A DNA stretch of 64,000 nucleotides from a bacterium (GTDB lineage Bacteria; Verrucomicrobiota; Verrucomicrobiia; Limisphaerales; UBA11358): positions 1-64,000 of the forward strand of contig JAKAFL010000011.1 in assembly GCA_021817945.1 (NCBI GenBank), in the 5' to 3' direction. Positions 17,236-26,203 of the stretch are shown piece by piece; within the stretch, counting starts at the first letter, position 1; each line of letters starts with the position of its first letter. The translations under genes were made by a program, and so were the position numbers. The notes beneath the pieces were generated by a model. That model was not told the DNA's origin and did not search any database. It saw only the letters and a program-made list of their open reading frames with translations.

Positions 17236-18681
17236 ATGAAAACAATTGCCATTTTTCGAACAGGTGGGATGACCGCTGCCTGTTGCCTGTGGCTGCTGGC
17301 GGGTGCCAGCCAAGCGGCGACCCCCGTTCAGGCGAATGTGGATTATGACGCCATCATCCGCACGCTGGATGCCAACATGTTCGGCGTCAACACAGCAATT
17401 TGGGATGGGACATTGGACACGGCTGGCTCCATTGCACTGCTTCGCGAGGCTGGACCAACCGCGTTGAGATTCCCGGGCGGTTCCATAGCTGACCAATATC
17501 ATTGGGCATCCGACAGTGGCGCGCCCAAACCGGCCCATTGGGTGACCTCGTTTCAAAATTTCATGCACGTGGCCAGACAGACAGGGGCCCAGGCTGTCAT
17601 CACCGTGAATTACGGTTCCGGGACCCCGGAGGAGGCGGCGGCGTGGGTGAGTTGCGCAAACGTCACCAACCACTGCCATTTTCAATACTGGGAAATTGGA
17701 AACGAAAACTACGGCGCATGGGAACGCGACGACAACATCCCGGCGCATGACCCGGTGGAGTACGCCCACCGCGCGCGCGATTATTCAATCCAGATGAAAG
17801 CGGCGGACCCCACCATCAAAATAGGCGTGCCGGTGGCCGAAAAAATCTGGCGCATGCCGGATCGCTGGACGCCGTCGCTGCTTTCCGCCCTTGCGGAGGA
17901 GGGCGTGAGACCCGACTTTTTGGTTTACCATTTTTACCCCGAAGCGCCAGGCAGGGAAAATGACGCCACATTGCTGCAGGCGGCTTCTGAATGGCCCGGA
18001 AAGGCTGCCTACCTGCGCCAGGAATTACAGCAGCGGTATGGTTCGGGATCGGCTGGAATTGATCTTTTTTGCACCGAAAACAATTCCATACCGCTCAGAC
18101 CCGGCAAACAGTCCACCAGCCTCGTCAACGGACTGTTTTTGGCTGACAGCTTTGGCGAGATTGCCCAGACAGAATTCAAGGCGTTCTTTTGGTGGAATTG
18201 GTGCAATGGCGGTTACATTGGACCCGAGGACCGGACCAACAACAACAGCGTGCTGCTCCACGGTTGGCGCAATTACGGCGACTATGCCATGCTTTCTAAG
18301 GGTCCTTATCCGACATTTTATACATTCAAACTTCTGAAATGGTTTGCCCGCCCTGGCGACCGGGTTGTGCGGGCCAGCAGCGACAGCAAACTCCTGGCGG
18401 TTTACGCGGTCCGGCAGGCAAACGGTTCGCTGGCATTGCTGGTCATCAACAAAAGTCCGGTCGAGACGTTTGCCGCAAATATTTCAGTGGCGCATTTTCA
18501 AGCCGGACCGGCGGGAGTGGCATACGAATATGGCGTGCCACAGGATGATGCGGCTCGCACCGGAGCCGGCCCGCAGGATGTTGTCCGCACGGTTTTTAAA
18601 ACGGCGGGACCGCCATTGGAGCGCTTGTTTGCGCCTTATTCCGCCACGGTCGTGATTTTGACTCCGCGCCTGCTGAATTAA
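17236..18681 (+). CDS. Secreted GH-A clan glycosidase, alpha-L-arabinofuranosidase-like
   Basis: The 481-residue product has a signal peptide (residues 1 to about 27, ending ASQAA). The TIM-barrel part shows ALRFPGGSIADQYHW, the acid/base motif YWEIGNENYG, and FCTENNS as candidate nucleophile strand. A C-terminal beta-sandwich follows (LLAVYAVRQANGSLALLVIN), as in GH51 arabinofuranosidases. It would act on arabinose-containing polysaccharides outside the cytoplasm. GH51 is the best guess, but related GH-A families cannot be excluded. It lies 6 bp downstream of the AraC-type gene and may be controlled by it. Confidence 0.75.
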   Translation: MKTIAIFRTGGMTAACCLWLLAGASQAATPVQANVDYDAIIRTLDANMFGVNTAIWDGTLDTAGSIALLREAGPTALRFPGGSIADQYHWASDSGAPKPAHWVTSFQNFMHVARQTGAQAVITVNYGSGTPEEAAAWVSCANVTNHCHFQYWEIGNENYGAWERDDNIPAHDPVEYAHRARDYSIQMKAADPTIKIGVPVAEKIWRMPDRWTPSLLSALAEEGVRPDFLVYHFYPEAPGRENDATLLQAASEWPGKAAYLRQELQQRYGSGSAGIDLFCTENNSIPLRPGKQSTSLVNGLFLADSFGEIAQTEFKAFFWWNWCNGGYIGPEDRTNNNSVLLHGWRNYGDYAMLSKGPYPTFYTFKLLKWFARPGDRVVRASSDSKLLAVYAVRQANGSLALLVINKSPVETFAANISVAHFQAGPAGVAYEYGVPQDDAARTGAGPQDVVRTVFKTAGPPLERLFAPYSATVVILTPRLLN

Positions 18682-18737
18682 ACTCCTCCGATAATGGTCC
18701 ATGCAGCGCACCCTGATGAGGGCTTCGTTTATCACCT

Positions 18738-18813
18738 AAACCCGAAAAACGAAATTCAAAAGGCCAATCTACTGGGCGCACCTTGACCTTTTCCATTTCG
18801 CTTTTTGGTTTAA
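18738..18813. mobile_element. Short MITE-like element (E2)
   Basis: The left end AAACCCGAAAAACGAAATTC at 18738 is mirrored by TTTCGCTTTTTGGTTT at 18796-18811, giving an imperfect hairpin of about 75 bp. Its left end is the same sequence as the right end of E1 (inverted) and includes the shared 17-mer at 18764-18780, so it looks like an internal-deletion form of E1. Confidence 0.5.
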
Positions 18814-18906
18814 TTGAGGACCGTTCGCCGATTGTCAGCGCAGTGGATGCAAGCTTTTCCACAGGCCCCATGACACTGGCCTTGTGGGACCATTTGCCAT
18901 CTCAAT

Positions 18907-20412
18907 TCATTCAGGCTTACTTTCGGTCTCAGCCACCTTGATCTTGGCCACTTTTACGGATTCTCTCATGGATGCTGCCAGCCACTCTGCTTCAGGCTGG
19001 TGTTTGATGTTTTTGGCAAGCACCAATCCTTTTCCATCGGTGGTTTGCAGCTTGAGGTCATAATAGACGGCATGCCCGACGGTGGCTCCTATTTCAGCCA
19101 CAATGCTGAGGATCCTGTTTGCCGGGAAGGAGGTCGTTTGCCTGATGCCAAACCATGATCTTTCCATTTTTAAACCGGGCTGGTGGATGGTCACCCGGAT
19201 GCTGCGAAAGCACAAATCCACCAAAAAGACCCACATTAGCAAATCCAGACCGGAAAAAACCACGATAAAGGGCAATGGCGCATGTTTGAAAATCAAAAGC
19301 GCAGTGATGCTGGTCCAAATCAGGCAGAATACGCCAGCCCCGGCGGCAATGCCCGGAGTGCGTCCCGCTGGAAAAACAAACTCCTGTCCGCCATCCTGCG
19401 TCGGTGTCACTTGAATGCGGGTATTCAGGGAACTGCGGATTTCATCCAGCGCCACCCCATGAGGTTGAGTAAGGTCCGGACCGGATGGCGGGTTTTCGGC
19501 CAGTTTGAAGACAGGCACCTCAAAAGTTGCGTGGAAATTGGGTCCCTTAACGGTGGCAGAAACCTCCAGTTTCCAATGGATGCCTTCAGATGCAGACAGG
19601 CTTGATTCGGGCAAATCCTGGGGCAATTGAAAATAAATCGGCACCTCGGTTCCACCCCCCATGGCTTGCGGAAGGTCCGGGCGAAGCCATTTTTCATCCC
19701 GCCAAAGCACTTTTTCGGTCACCTGAAGATTATTGGTGGCTCCTGTGGTTCGGCGTTTGACACAAGATATCCGCGCTTGCCACCCCAACTTCGGCTGCAA
19801 TCGGGATGGGATATGGATCTTGCCGGACAAAGCCTGTCCGGCAGGAGCGGGAAAATGGTCCATCTGGAAGGTGGCCCGGCCAAACCGGTGCCAGGCAATG
19901 GTGGTGTAAGCCGTGAAAAAAAGGACTCCCAACCCCAGCACCGGAAGGAGTACCGCGAGAACCAAGCCAATGGAACTGCGATGAAGCAACGGCGGAAGAG
20001 CCACCAATGAAAGAACTGCCAGCGCCAGGCTCCAAAGCCCCACGATAACCCAAACCAGAACAACTGCCTTGCGCGTAAAATTGCGGATCCTGCCATCCGC
20101 CCATTCCTTCCGTTTGAGCCATGGCGCCCGGTCATCGTCTGAAGTTTTGCCAAGGGCCTGAATGGCCATTTTTTTGGCGTTAATTCCCAGAATGAGCGCC
20201 ATCAGGCCTCCGCATACCACGGCGGCGCTGAGCAATCCGGTGGCTTTTTGCCGGTTCAAACCGCCCAGCAGGCCATCGTGAACCAGCAAGACGAGTGCAA
20301 AAACACCCATCAGGCCAAAGGGCGCACAAAGCAGGACGACTCTCAGGCGGGCGGCTTTCGGATTAACGGGTTGGCTGTCTTTGTCCTTAAAAATGAATCC
20401 CATAAACCTCAT
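18907..20412 (-). CDS. Multi-pass membrane protein of unknown function
   Basis: The 501-residue product was not recognised as a named family. Four hydrophobic helices are visible in the first 170 residues (for example LRVVLLCAPFGLMGVFAL and VVLVWVIVGLWSLALAVL). A soluble beta-rich region (about 175-330) has an arrestin-like look (VPIYFQLPQDLPESS ... HWKLEVSATVKG). Two more helices follow near 355-405, then a C-terminal soluble domain (IRVTIHQPGLKMERSWFG ...). No catalytic motif is apparent. It stands alone between the GH gene and the SDR gene. Confidence 0.6.
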   Translation of the reverse strand: MRFMGFIFKDKDSQPVNPKAARLRVVLLCAPFGLMGVFALVLLVHDGLLGGLNRQKATGLLSAAVVCGGLMALILGINAKKMAIQALGKTSDDDRAPWLKRKEWADGRIRNFTRKAVVLVWVIVGLWSLALAVLSLVALPPLLHRSSIGLVLAVLLPVLGLGVLFFTAYTTIAWHRFGRATFQMDHFPAPAGQALSGKIHIPSRLQPKLGWQARISCVKRRTTGATNNLQVTEKVLWRDEKWLRPDLPQAMGGGTEVPIYFQLPQDLPESSLSASEGIHWKLEVSATVKGPNFHATFEVPVFKLAENPPSGPDLTQPHGVALDEIRSSLNTRIQVTPTQDGGQEFVFPAGRTPGIAAGAGVFCLIWTSITALLIFKHAPLPFIVVFSGLDLLMWVFLVDLCFRSIRVTIHQPGLKMERSWFGIRQTTSFPANRILSIVAEIGATVGHAVYYDLKLQTTDGKGLVLAKNIKHQPEAEWLAASMRESVKVAKIKVAETESKPE

Positions 20413-20533
20413 TGATGAACCACGCTCGAAATCCTGTTTTCATCCTCTTAAATTAGTGAAAAAGGCCTTCTCAAGCCAGTATTAAGATTCCTTGTCCAGA
20501 CAGTCTCTTGCGTTCGATGCAGGTCGCAATTGC

Positions 20534-21328
20534 TCACGATGCCGTTCGGGTGCGCCGGAAAACCTTGCCCATCTCGGCCTGGTCCACCGGTTTGACCAGC
20601 ATTTCGTCTATGTTGACATGCGGCGGTCGGCTGGCCACCCAGACCATGATTTCGGCAATGTCCACGGCGAGCAGGGGATTCATTCCCTCGTAAACCTCCG
20701 CAGCGCGCTGGCGGTCACCTTTGAAACGAACGATGGAAAATTCCGTTTCCGCCAGGCCCGGGTCAATGCTGGAGATTCGAATGCCGCTGCCCAGCAGTTC
20801 GTGCCGCAGTGCCCGGGTGATCTGACGTTCCCCGGCTTTTGCGGCGCAATAGGCTGCCCCTCCCGCATAGGCGGTATGCCCGGCCACGGAACCCACATTT
20901 AAAATGGTCGCGCCCGCATCCTTTGGCATCAAAGGCAATGCGGCGCGGGTCATCCGCAGCAAGCCCAGCACATTGGTCTGCATCATGGTTTCCCAGTCTG
21001 AATCCAGGGCCTTGGCCACGGGATCCAATCCCACGGCACCCCCGGCGTTGTTCACCAAAACATGAAGAGGCCGGCCTTTCAGATTCTTGGACACCCATGC
21101 CAAAAAAGTCTCAACGCTGGCGGTGGATGAGACGTCCAGAGGATGAAACATGGCTTGCGGCGAGCCGCATTTCAACGCTGTGCGCGACACCCGTTCCAGA
21201 TGTCCCAGCCGCCGCGCTCCCAGGAACAGACGGCAGCCGCAGGCGCCAAATGCCTTTGCGGCCGCAGCCCCAAAACCGCTTGATGCGCCAGTGATCAACA
21301 CCCATTTGTTTTTCAGCGAAAATTTCAT
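20534..21328 (-). CDS. SDR-family NAD(P)-dependent oxidoreductase
   Basis: The 264-residue product is a classical short-chain dehydrogenase. It has the TGASSGFG nucleotide-binding loop, with a downstream GARR suggesting NADP preference, the NNAGG motif, the catalytic Ser strand (LNVGSVAG) and YCAAK as the YxxxK pair. The overall pattern is close to the YdfG-type subgroup that acts on 3-hydroxy acids or serine, but the substrate cannot be fixed from sequence. It is a single gene, with tRNA-Ala upstream on the same strand. Confidence 0.9.
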   Translation of the reverse strand: MKFSLKNKWVLITGASSGFGAAAAKAFGACGCRLFLGARRLGHLERVSRTALKCGSPQAMFHPLDVSSTASVETFLAWVSKNLKGRPLHVLVNNAGGAVGLDPVAKALDSDWETMMQTNVLGLLRMTRAALPLMPKDAGATILNVGSVAGHTAYAGGAAYCAAKAGERQITRALRHELLGSGIRISSIDPGLAETEFSIVRFKGDRQRAAEVYEGMNPLLAVDIAEIMVWVASRPPHVNIDEMLVKPVDQAEMGKVFRRTRTAS

Positions 21329-21671
21329 AAGCCTGTTTTTGGGCCAATCTCCCCGGTAAGCCTCAGAGAAACTCCGTGAGTTTTTGCCCTGTCTGCGCTT
21401 GAAATAATCAGGTGCGCGATGGTCCTTTGTCCATTCATTTTATCCTGGCAGCGCTCAGTGCGACTTTGGAAATGCCCTTGTCCGGCGTCTGGAGGAGGCA
21501 TCTTCCGGCATGAAGATACCCACGATGGACCGAGCGGCATGCGTTTAGGAAGCCATCCAATTTGTGCCGCACGAATGAAACCCCAAGGCAGATGACTTTG
21601 TGGAACGATTTTGAGGAAAAATTACAGCCCGTGAAGAGTCGGAACAGGACCTTGTCCACTTTTGGCGGGAA
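21329..21671. other. Intergenic region between SDR gene and tRNA
   Basis: No convincing gene is seen. One open frame (21435-21659, minus) lacks homology I can recognise and has no signal of selection. No integrase gene or repeat of the tRNA 3' end was noticed, so there is no evidence for an attachment site. Confidence 0.4.
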
Positions 21672-21747
21672 TGGTGGAGCCTAGGAGGCTCGAACTCCTG
21701 ACCTTCTCATTGCGAACGAGACGCTCTACCAACTGAGCTAAGACCCC
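21672..21747 (-). tRNA. tRNA-Ala (anticodon CGC)
   Basis: The 76-nt gene folds as a standard cloverleaf on the minus strand. It starts GGGGTCTTAGCTCAG, has the loop TTCGCAA with anticodon CGC at 21714-21712, the T-arm GGAGTTCGAGCCTCC and an encoded CCA end. The acceptor stem contains the G3-U70 wobble that marks alanine tRNAs. It would read GCG codons. Confidence 0.95.
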
Positions 21748-22125
21748 ATTCCCACATCCGCACCGCCCGATTCCCAAACTATTTCAAGCAGACGATGACG
21801 GCTTCATTAATATCATCAGCCAATCCGCCAAGGCAAGCGCAAACCGGCGGCCCAAATCCGCACGTAATTATCCGCTTTTGAGCCAAAACCCGCATGTAAC
21901 CGCGCCAATGTGGCGTTTTAAATTCAATACAGGTTGTATATTGGCGCAAAAAATGACCATGCCAAATTCATTGGCCTGAATCGCTTTTTTTATTTTTACG
22001 TGCCGATTTGGGGGCGGGGTGTGACCCTGAATTCAGCAAGTGGCACTGTCGCAAGTTGCAGGATTTGGCAGGGAAAGGAAAGCTGCGGCAAAAAGTTGTG
22101 GATTTGATGCTCATAATTCCCACGA
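21748..22125. other. Intergenic region upstream of tRNA-Ala
   Basis: Apart from an AT-rich tract that could hold the tRNA promoter on the minus strand, nothing recognisable is seen. Confidence 0.4.
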
Positions 22126-22503
22126 TTACGTTTTGATGCGGCTTCGGGTCCGCAATTGGATGGTTTGCTCAAGCAGGGGTACATGCGCGAGGTCTTTGGG
22201 GCGGCCAACGACTCGCTTGCTCAAGAGAATCCGCTCCAGGGGAAGCACTGCCACGACGAATCCCAACCATTAGAGCCGAGGTGCCCGCCGGAATTCTGAG
22301 TCAAAACTGAGCAATCCATCCACCCTGTAAAGAAAGTTAATCATGGAACCGTCGCTTAACTCCACGACAGTGTTGGCTCGTATGGCTGCCCCCTGCCTGA
22401 GGCATAACCGGAGTGCCTGCAAATACTGACGGGGCCTCAAATCGAGCCATAAATCGGTGTCCAGGGTGGTGCTGGGACAGCCCTGAAGAATGGCCGCGCT
22501 CAT
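22126..22503 (-). pseudogene. Nucleotidyltransferase-like gene with in-frame stop
   Basis: The reading frame encodes MSAAILQGCPSTTLDTDLWL, the glycine-rich start and DxDxW of a minimal nucleotidyltransferase domain, and runs to FRRAPRL where a TAA (22272-22270) stops it. The same frame continues past that stop with VLPLERILLSKRVVGRPKDL and LLEQTIQLRTRS, which is the normal C-terminal end of this family (LPLERI.SKR..GRPKDL). One nonsense mutation therefore explains the break. The frame is also open upstream of 22503 with family-like residues (RLIHALQQEKIRFQVAG) that overlap the adjacent small gene, but no standard start codon is present there. The call is a decayed copy of a two-gene cassette. 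Confidence 0.7.
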
Positions 22504-22508
22504 TCCGG

Positions 22509-22751
22509 CTACTTGAAACCGTATTTTTTCCTGCTGGAGCGCGTGTATAAGTCGTGCGAGCGGAGAAAGTTCTCGTGCATTTGCCAGCGCTCGTCCGGGC
22601 TGGCTGACAGGGTGCGCGCGAACAGGTGTTTTTCCTCCACGCTCAGGCCGGGCAGGCCGCGAAGCCTTCGAAGGACCCGGGCGATTTTTTTTCCATGCTC
22701 AAACAATACCCCGTTCATTATTCGCAGTCGAGCGTGAATTCCGGTTTCCAT
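22509..22751 (-). CDS. Small hypothetical protein, partner of nucleotidyltransferase remnant
   Basis: The 80-residue charged protein includes ERWQMHENFLRSHDLY near its end and finishes KKYGFK. It is a cytoplasmic type without signal or membrane segment. It sits directly upstream of the broken nucleotidyltransferase, an arrangement like antitoxin-toxin style pairs in which a small protein precedes a minimal nucleotidyltransferase. That role is inference; I do not recognise the family. It may be non-functional now that its partner is interrupted. Confidence 0.5.
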   Translation of the reverse strand: METGIHARLRIMNGVLFEHGKKIARVLRRLRGLPGLSVEEKHLFARTLSASPDERWQMHENFLRSHDLYTRSSRKKYGFK

Positions 22752-23020
22752 GATCGCATCTCAGTTTTTGAGCGGGTAAAACGAGAAAAGTCTGGGAGGA
22801 AAACCTGGGTTGCTGGGTGATGAAGTTTGAGAGGGGGGCGGGAATAAGAGCCGGGAATAGCTGTGGATGGCAGCCGAAAAAGGGGCGCAAAAGGTGGCTG
22901 ATTCGGCCCGCAGGCCTGTCCGCATTGTGTCTTGCCTCTGAACTGAATGCGGCATGACCGCCGGCGCCGGACGGGTTTGATCGGTTTTGAATGGTCATGG
23001 TTCGATCAAGCTGCCCGGAT

Positions 23021-25408
23021 TCAATGCCATTGGTAGGTCAATGATGCGAAAATACCATTGGCTGAGTAATTGTTGACGCTTGCAACTCCAGGCTCCTCGT
23101 ATTGGGAAAATTCAAAATGAATGGCGCCTCCCAGGTTTTCGGTGAACTGACGGCTTAAGCCGATGATGAAATCCTGCCGGGTGTAATCGAGTCCGGCTGG
23201 AACTCCTGCAAAGGTGTTGTTTTGGGCATAGTTGGCATGGGAGAAATTGCAGGCGAGTTGCAGTCTGGTTTTTGGATTGACAGAATAGTTTGCGGATGCA
23301 ATGAGGGTGTAGATTTCCCCCTGGTAAGGCACGATGGAGGGATCATTATTATCCGCAGTGCTGGTCCTGGACCGGCTATAGGTCATGGAGCCGGATAGAA
23401 ACAACTTGCGCATGGGCGTGATTGTGGCGCTGACCCCAAAGGTTTGAAGCTCGCAATTGCCATCAGCTATGGTGCCGCCTTGCGAAACCAGGGTTTGCAC
23501 GGTGGAATCATAGGCGGGGTCTGTCCGTGTTTGGTATTGGGTATCGGTCAATTGGTAGGTCAACGTGGTTTTAAGCCATGAGGCAGGGTGGAGGACCAGT
23601 TTGGTTTCAAATTGGGCGCTCGAAATTAATCGGTTCAGGATGAAGGAGGGGTAACCGTTGGTGGGGCTGCCCATTCCGTCAAAGACTCCATTGAGCTGGT
23701 TGTAGGCCGTGTCGCTGAAATGCTCACTGCCTTGTGTCACCAGGTCGGCCCAGTTCCAGGGAGAAGTGTCGAAGCCAGCCTTCAAATCATAGCACAAATT
23801 GTTCGCATCCGTGTTCCGCTCAATGTCACTACCCGCCACGCCAGTGTTCTGGGCCTGGTAAATTCCGTAGGCATCCTCGTTGATCCTTGATTCCGCAAAC
23901 AGGGAGGTAAAGGGGATGCGCGTGTAGCGCACCCCGGCATTTTGCATGGCTTTCACTTCCTCCAGGCTGGAGTTGGCGGGCGTGTTGATCCCCAGGTCCA
24001 GGTCCGGCACGCTTTCGCCAAATCCTTCCTCGCGCGTCCATTCCTCCTGGGCGTCCAGCACGAGGGCCAATCCATTGAACGGGGTGAGGAGGTTTGCAAC
24101 ACTGAAAATTTGGGATTCCCGACCCAGGCTGATTTTTGAGCTTTGCAATGAATTGTTGAAACTGAAGGCGGGGATGGTGTTGGCCTGGTTGAAATAATCT
24201 CCGCCACTGAGCCGCGAATAATAATAACCGGCATCCAACAACCACCAATCCCGGATATGCCTGCTCACCGTGAGAGTATCAACGCCCTGCACCTGCTGGT
24301 AATGATCCGAAGTGCTGATGAACTGGCCAGGAATGACGCCGCCTGTGAGAATGCCTGATTCCATGCCATTGTTGGCATGCGAAAAGAAATCCAGACGGCT
24401 GTAGTTTTCCAGGTTCCAATCGTCAAGGGTTTTGGAAATATCCAGTTTAATGGAGTGGGTTTGTTCGTTGAGGGATTGTGAGGAGGCGAGGATGTTTTTG
24501 CCGTTGTCAAATCCCCAATCCAAGGTGGATTCCATTCCCTTTCTGTACTGGTATTCATAACCCAGCGTCATCAGAGGCCACCCGGGATGATCCAGCCCAA
24601 GGTCAATCCAGGCATCTCCATTGTCCACATACAAATTGGGGTTGGGATTGGCTGGCGGAGCCGCCACCAGCGGATCAAACCCTCCGTCCTGCGCATAATA
24701 TTTTCGCCATTGATCAAACCCGGCATGGATGAATCCACGCCCGGTCTTTTCCAGGGATAGTTTAAAACTCAGGTCTTGTTCAGGCAGGAGCACATGCCCA
24801 TCCAAGGTCATATTTTCATCAGGACTCAATTGCTCCTTGGCTGAAAACGAATCCATCCCCGCGGAGAATCCGTTTTGGACACCCTGCAATTCCCTGAATT
24901 TGCCTGAATTTCCCGAGACCAGGTAGTCCTGAAAGCTGGGAGAAACGGTCCCGGTGAAGGATTGCGCCTGGGGAGTGGACCCCCAGGCAAGGCCTTCATC
25001 AATCCATGCGCGAAGGAACTGAATCTGGGTTGGCGTGAGGCGGGAGCCGGCATCTTCCGGGGGCATGACCATGTCCCGCACCTTGCCGGTGACGTAGGCG
25101 ATCAACATGCTTTGATCGCTGTGGCCAACCACAAGGTCATTGGTGTTGAGATCGCCACCCTCCAGGGCGCCCTCACGGTAGTCCAGCCGGAAATCGCTTT
25201 GCGGTTTTTCAGCTCCATGGCATCGGAAACAGGAAGCTTGCAAGATGGGCAATATGTCCCGGACAAAATCCACATTGGAAAGGGTTGTGGAACCGGATTG
25301 GATTGGCAGGGAATCCGCAGCAGGCAGGGGCATGGGATACAGCGAGGCCATCAGCAATGCCAGGAGGAGGGAGCTTTTGAACCTGGTGAAAAAGCCATTC
25401 ATCAGCAA
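23021..25408 (-). CDS. Outer-membrane beta-barrel fused to an N-terminal c-type cytochrome domain (MtrB-like)
   Basis: The 795-residue product has a signal peptide (about 1-31, ending PLPAAD). A planctomycete-type cytochrome domain (about 45-150) follows, with a haem motif SCFRCHG, the conserved FRLDYREGALEGG and a distal MPP Met loop. The remaining 600 residues are a large beta-barrel with many alternating aromatic strands ending SLTYQWH. The barrel resembles MtrB/PioB porins, which hold a multihaem cytochrome inside the outer membrane. Fusion of a monohaem domain to the porin is unusual. It is last in a minus-strand operon, 9 bp after the multihaem lipoprotein gene. The MtrB relation is judged from length, strand pattern and context. 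Confidence 0.78.
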   Translation of the reverse strand: MLMNGFFTRFKSSLLLALLMASLYPMPLPAADSLPIQSGSTTLSNVDFVRDILPILQASCFRCHGAEKPQSDFRLDYREGALEGGDLNTNDLVVGHSDQSMLIAYVTGKVRDMVMPPEDAGSRLTPTQIQFLRAWIDEGLAWGSTPQAQSFTGTVSPSFQDYLVSGNSGKFRELQGVQNGFSAGMDSFSAKEQLSPDENMTLDGHVLLPEQDLSFKLSLEKTGRGFIHAGFDQWRKYYAQDGGFDPLVAAPPANPNPNLYVDNGDAWIDLGLDHPGWPLMTLGYEYQYRKGMESTLDWGFDNGKNILASSQSLNEQTHSIKLDISKTLDDWNLENYSRLDFFSHANNGMESGILTGGVIPGQFISTSDHYQQVQGVDTLTVSRHIRDWWLLDAGYYYSRLSGGDYFNQANTIPAFSFNNSLQSSKISLGRESQIFSVANLLTPFNGLALVLDAQEEWTREEGFGESVPDLDLGINTPANSSLEEVKAMQNAGVRYTRIPFTSLFAESRINEDAYGIYQAQNTGVAGSDIERNTDANNLCYDLKAGFDTSPWNWADLVTQGSEHFSDTAYNQLNGVFDGMGSPTNGYPSFILNRLISSAQFETKLVLHPASWLKTTLTYQLTDTQYQTRTDPAYDSTVQTLVSQGGTIADGNCELQTFGVSATITPMRKLFLSGSMTYSRSRTSTADNNDPSIVPYQGEIYTLIASANYSVNPKTRLQLACNFSHANYAQNNTFAGVPAGLDYTRQDFIIGLSRQFTENLGGAIHFEFSQYEEPGVASVNNYSANGIFASLTYQWH

Positions 25409-25417
25409 GCCGGGTTT

Positions 25418-26203
25418 TCAATAACGCAGCCGGATGTCAATGTTGGAGCCATGCACTGCCGTGTGGCAGCCAGAGGTCCAGCACGTGCCTATTTGCAGGA
25501 ATGCCGTGTGGTCAATGGTTCCGATATAGATGTGGCCGGCGGGCACGGAGGGTCCCTGAACCTGGGCATGGCACCTCAGGCACAGGTTCGGGTCATCTTC
25601 GACCAGCAGCTTTTCATTGATGGATCCGTGCGGGTTATGGCAGACGGTGCAGCCTTCGTGCATCGCCTCGTGTTCAAAAATGAAGGGTCGCGTCTGGTCT
25701 TGATGGCACGCGGCACAGCTCTCATTCTGCCGGGCCATGGCAAGACCCCCGGCGGCCTTGAAAATGTCCTCACCGTGCGGGTCGTGGCATTGCACGCAAT
25801 TCATGAAACCCTCCGGCACGGGATGATGCTGGGGCAAACTGAATTCGCCCTGGACATCCAGGTGGCATTCCATGCAGGAATCCGGTTTTTTACCAGGGTT
25901 TACAATCAAACCTGGCTGGCCGCCGGTCCGGATATGTTCACTGCCTGGTCCGTGGCAGGATTCGCATCCAGTTTGCCCCGGCATGGCTGAACGAGCCGAA
26001 TAAAGGCGCGCATGAGCGCTTGCAGGAAACCTGAGGACAATGTCCCGGTGGCACACTGCACAGGCCTGGTTTCCAACATAATGTGAACCGGCAATTTCCG
26101 GCGCCTGGACAACCCCATAGGGCGTGGTTGTGCAGGAGACGATGAAAACCCACTGAAAAACCACGAAACCACCCAGCAAAAACCGTGTGATTTTGCGTTT
26201 CAA
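25418..26203 (-). CDS. Multihaem c-type cytochrome lipoprotein (MtrA/DmsE-like)
   Basis: The 261-residue product has a lipoprotein signal ending FIVSC, with Cys24 lipidated. Seven CXXCH motifs lie at residues 48, 80, 110, 136, 163, 185 and 208 (CAVCH, CESCH, CMECH, CVQCH, CAACH, CTVCH, CLRCH). One CX4CH motif lies at 241-247 (CWTSGCH). That is eight likely haems, fewer than the ten of MtrA, but with the same regular spacing of a linear haem wire. It would accept electrons in the periplasm and pass them into the barrel of the next gene. Its stop lies 9 bp before the barrel start, and it overlaps the SCO-like gene by 4 bp. Confidence 0.92.
   Translation of the reverse strand: MKRKITRFLLGGFVVFQWVFIVSCTTTPYGVVQAPEIAGSHYVGNQACAVCHRDIVLRFPASAHARLYSARSAMPGQTGCESCHGPGSEHIRTGGQPGLIVNPGKKPDSCMECHLDVQGEFSLPQHHPVPEGFMNCVQCHDPHGEDIFKAAGGLAMARQNESCAACHQDQTRPFIFEHEAMHEGCTVCHNPHGSINEKLLVEDDPNLCLRCHAQVQGPSVPAGHIYIGTIDHTAFLQIGTCWTSGCHTAVHGSNIDIRLRY

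Noticed and set aside
16639-17769. 376-codon frame antisense to the AraC and GH genes
   Set aside because: It spans two well-supported plus-strand genes and has no recognisable domain.
21435-21659. 75-codon frame between the tRNA and the SDR gene
   Set aside because: No recognisable motif and no partner. It is retained only as unannotated space.
21672-21747. tRNA-Ala as an integration site
   Set aside because: No integrase and no repeat of the tRNA 3' end were noticed within the window.
22041-22060. TGGCAC ... TTGCA resembling a sigma-54 promoter
   Set aside because: The distance between the GG and GC elements is 14 nt where 10 is required, and no suitable gene lies downstream on that strand.
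22699-22998. 99-codon minus-strand frame overlapping the small cassette gene
   Set aside because: Low-complexity sequence without motifs that overlaps a more credible gene.
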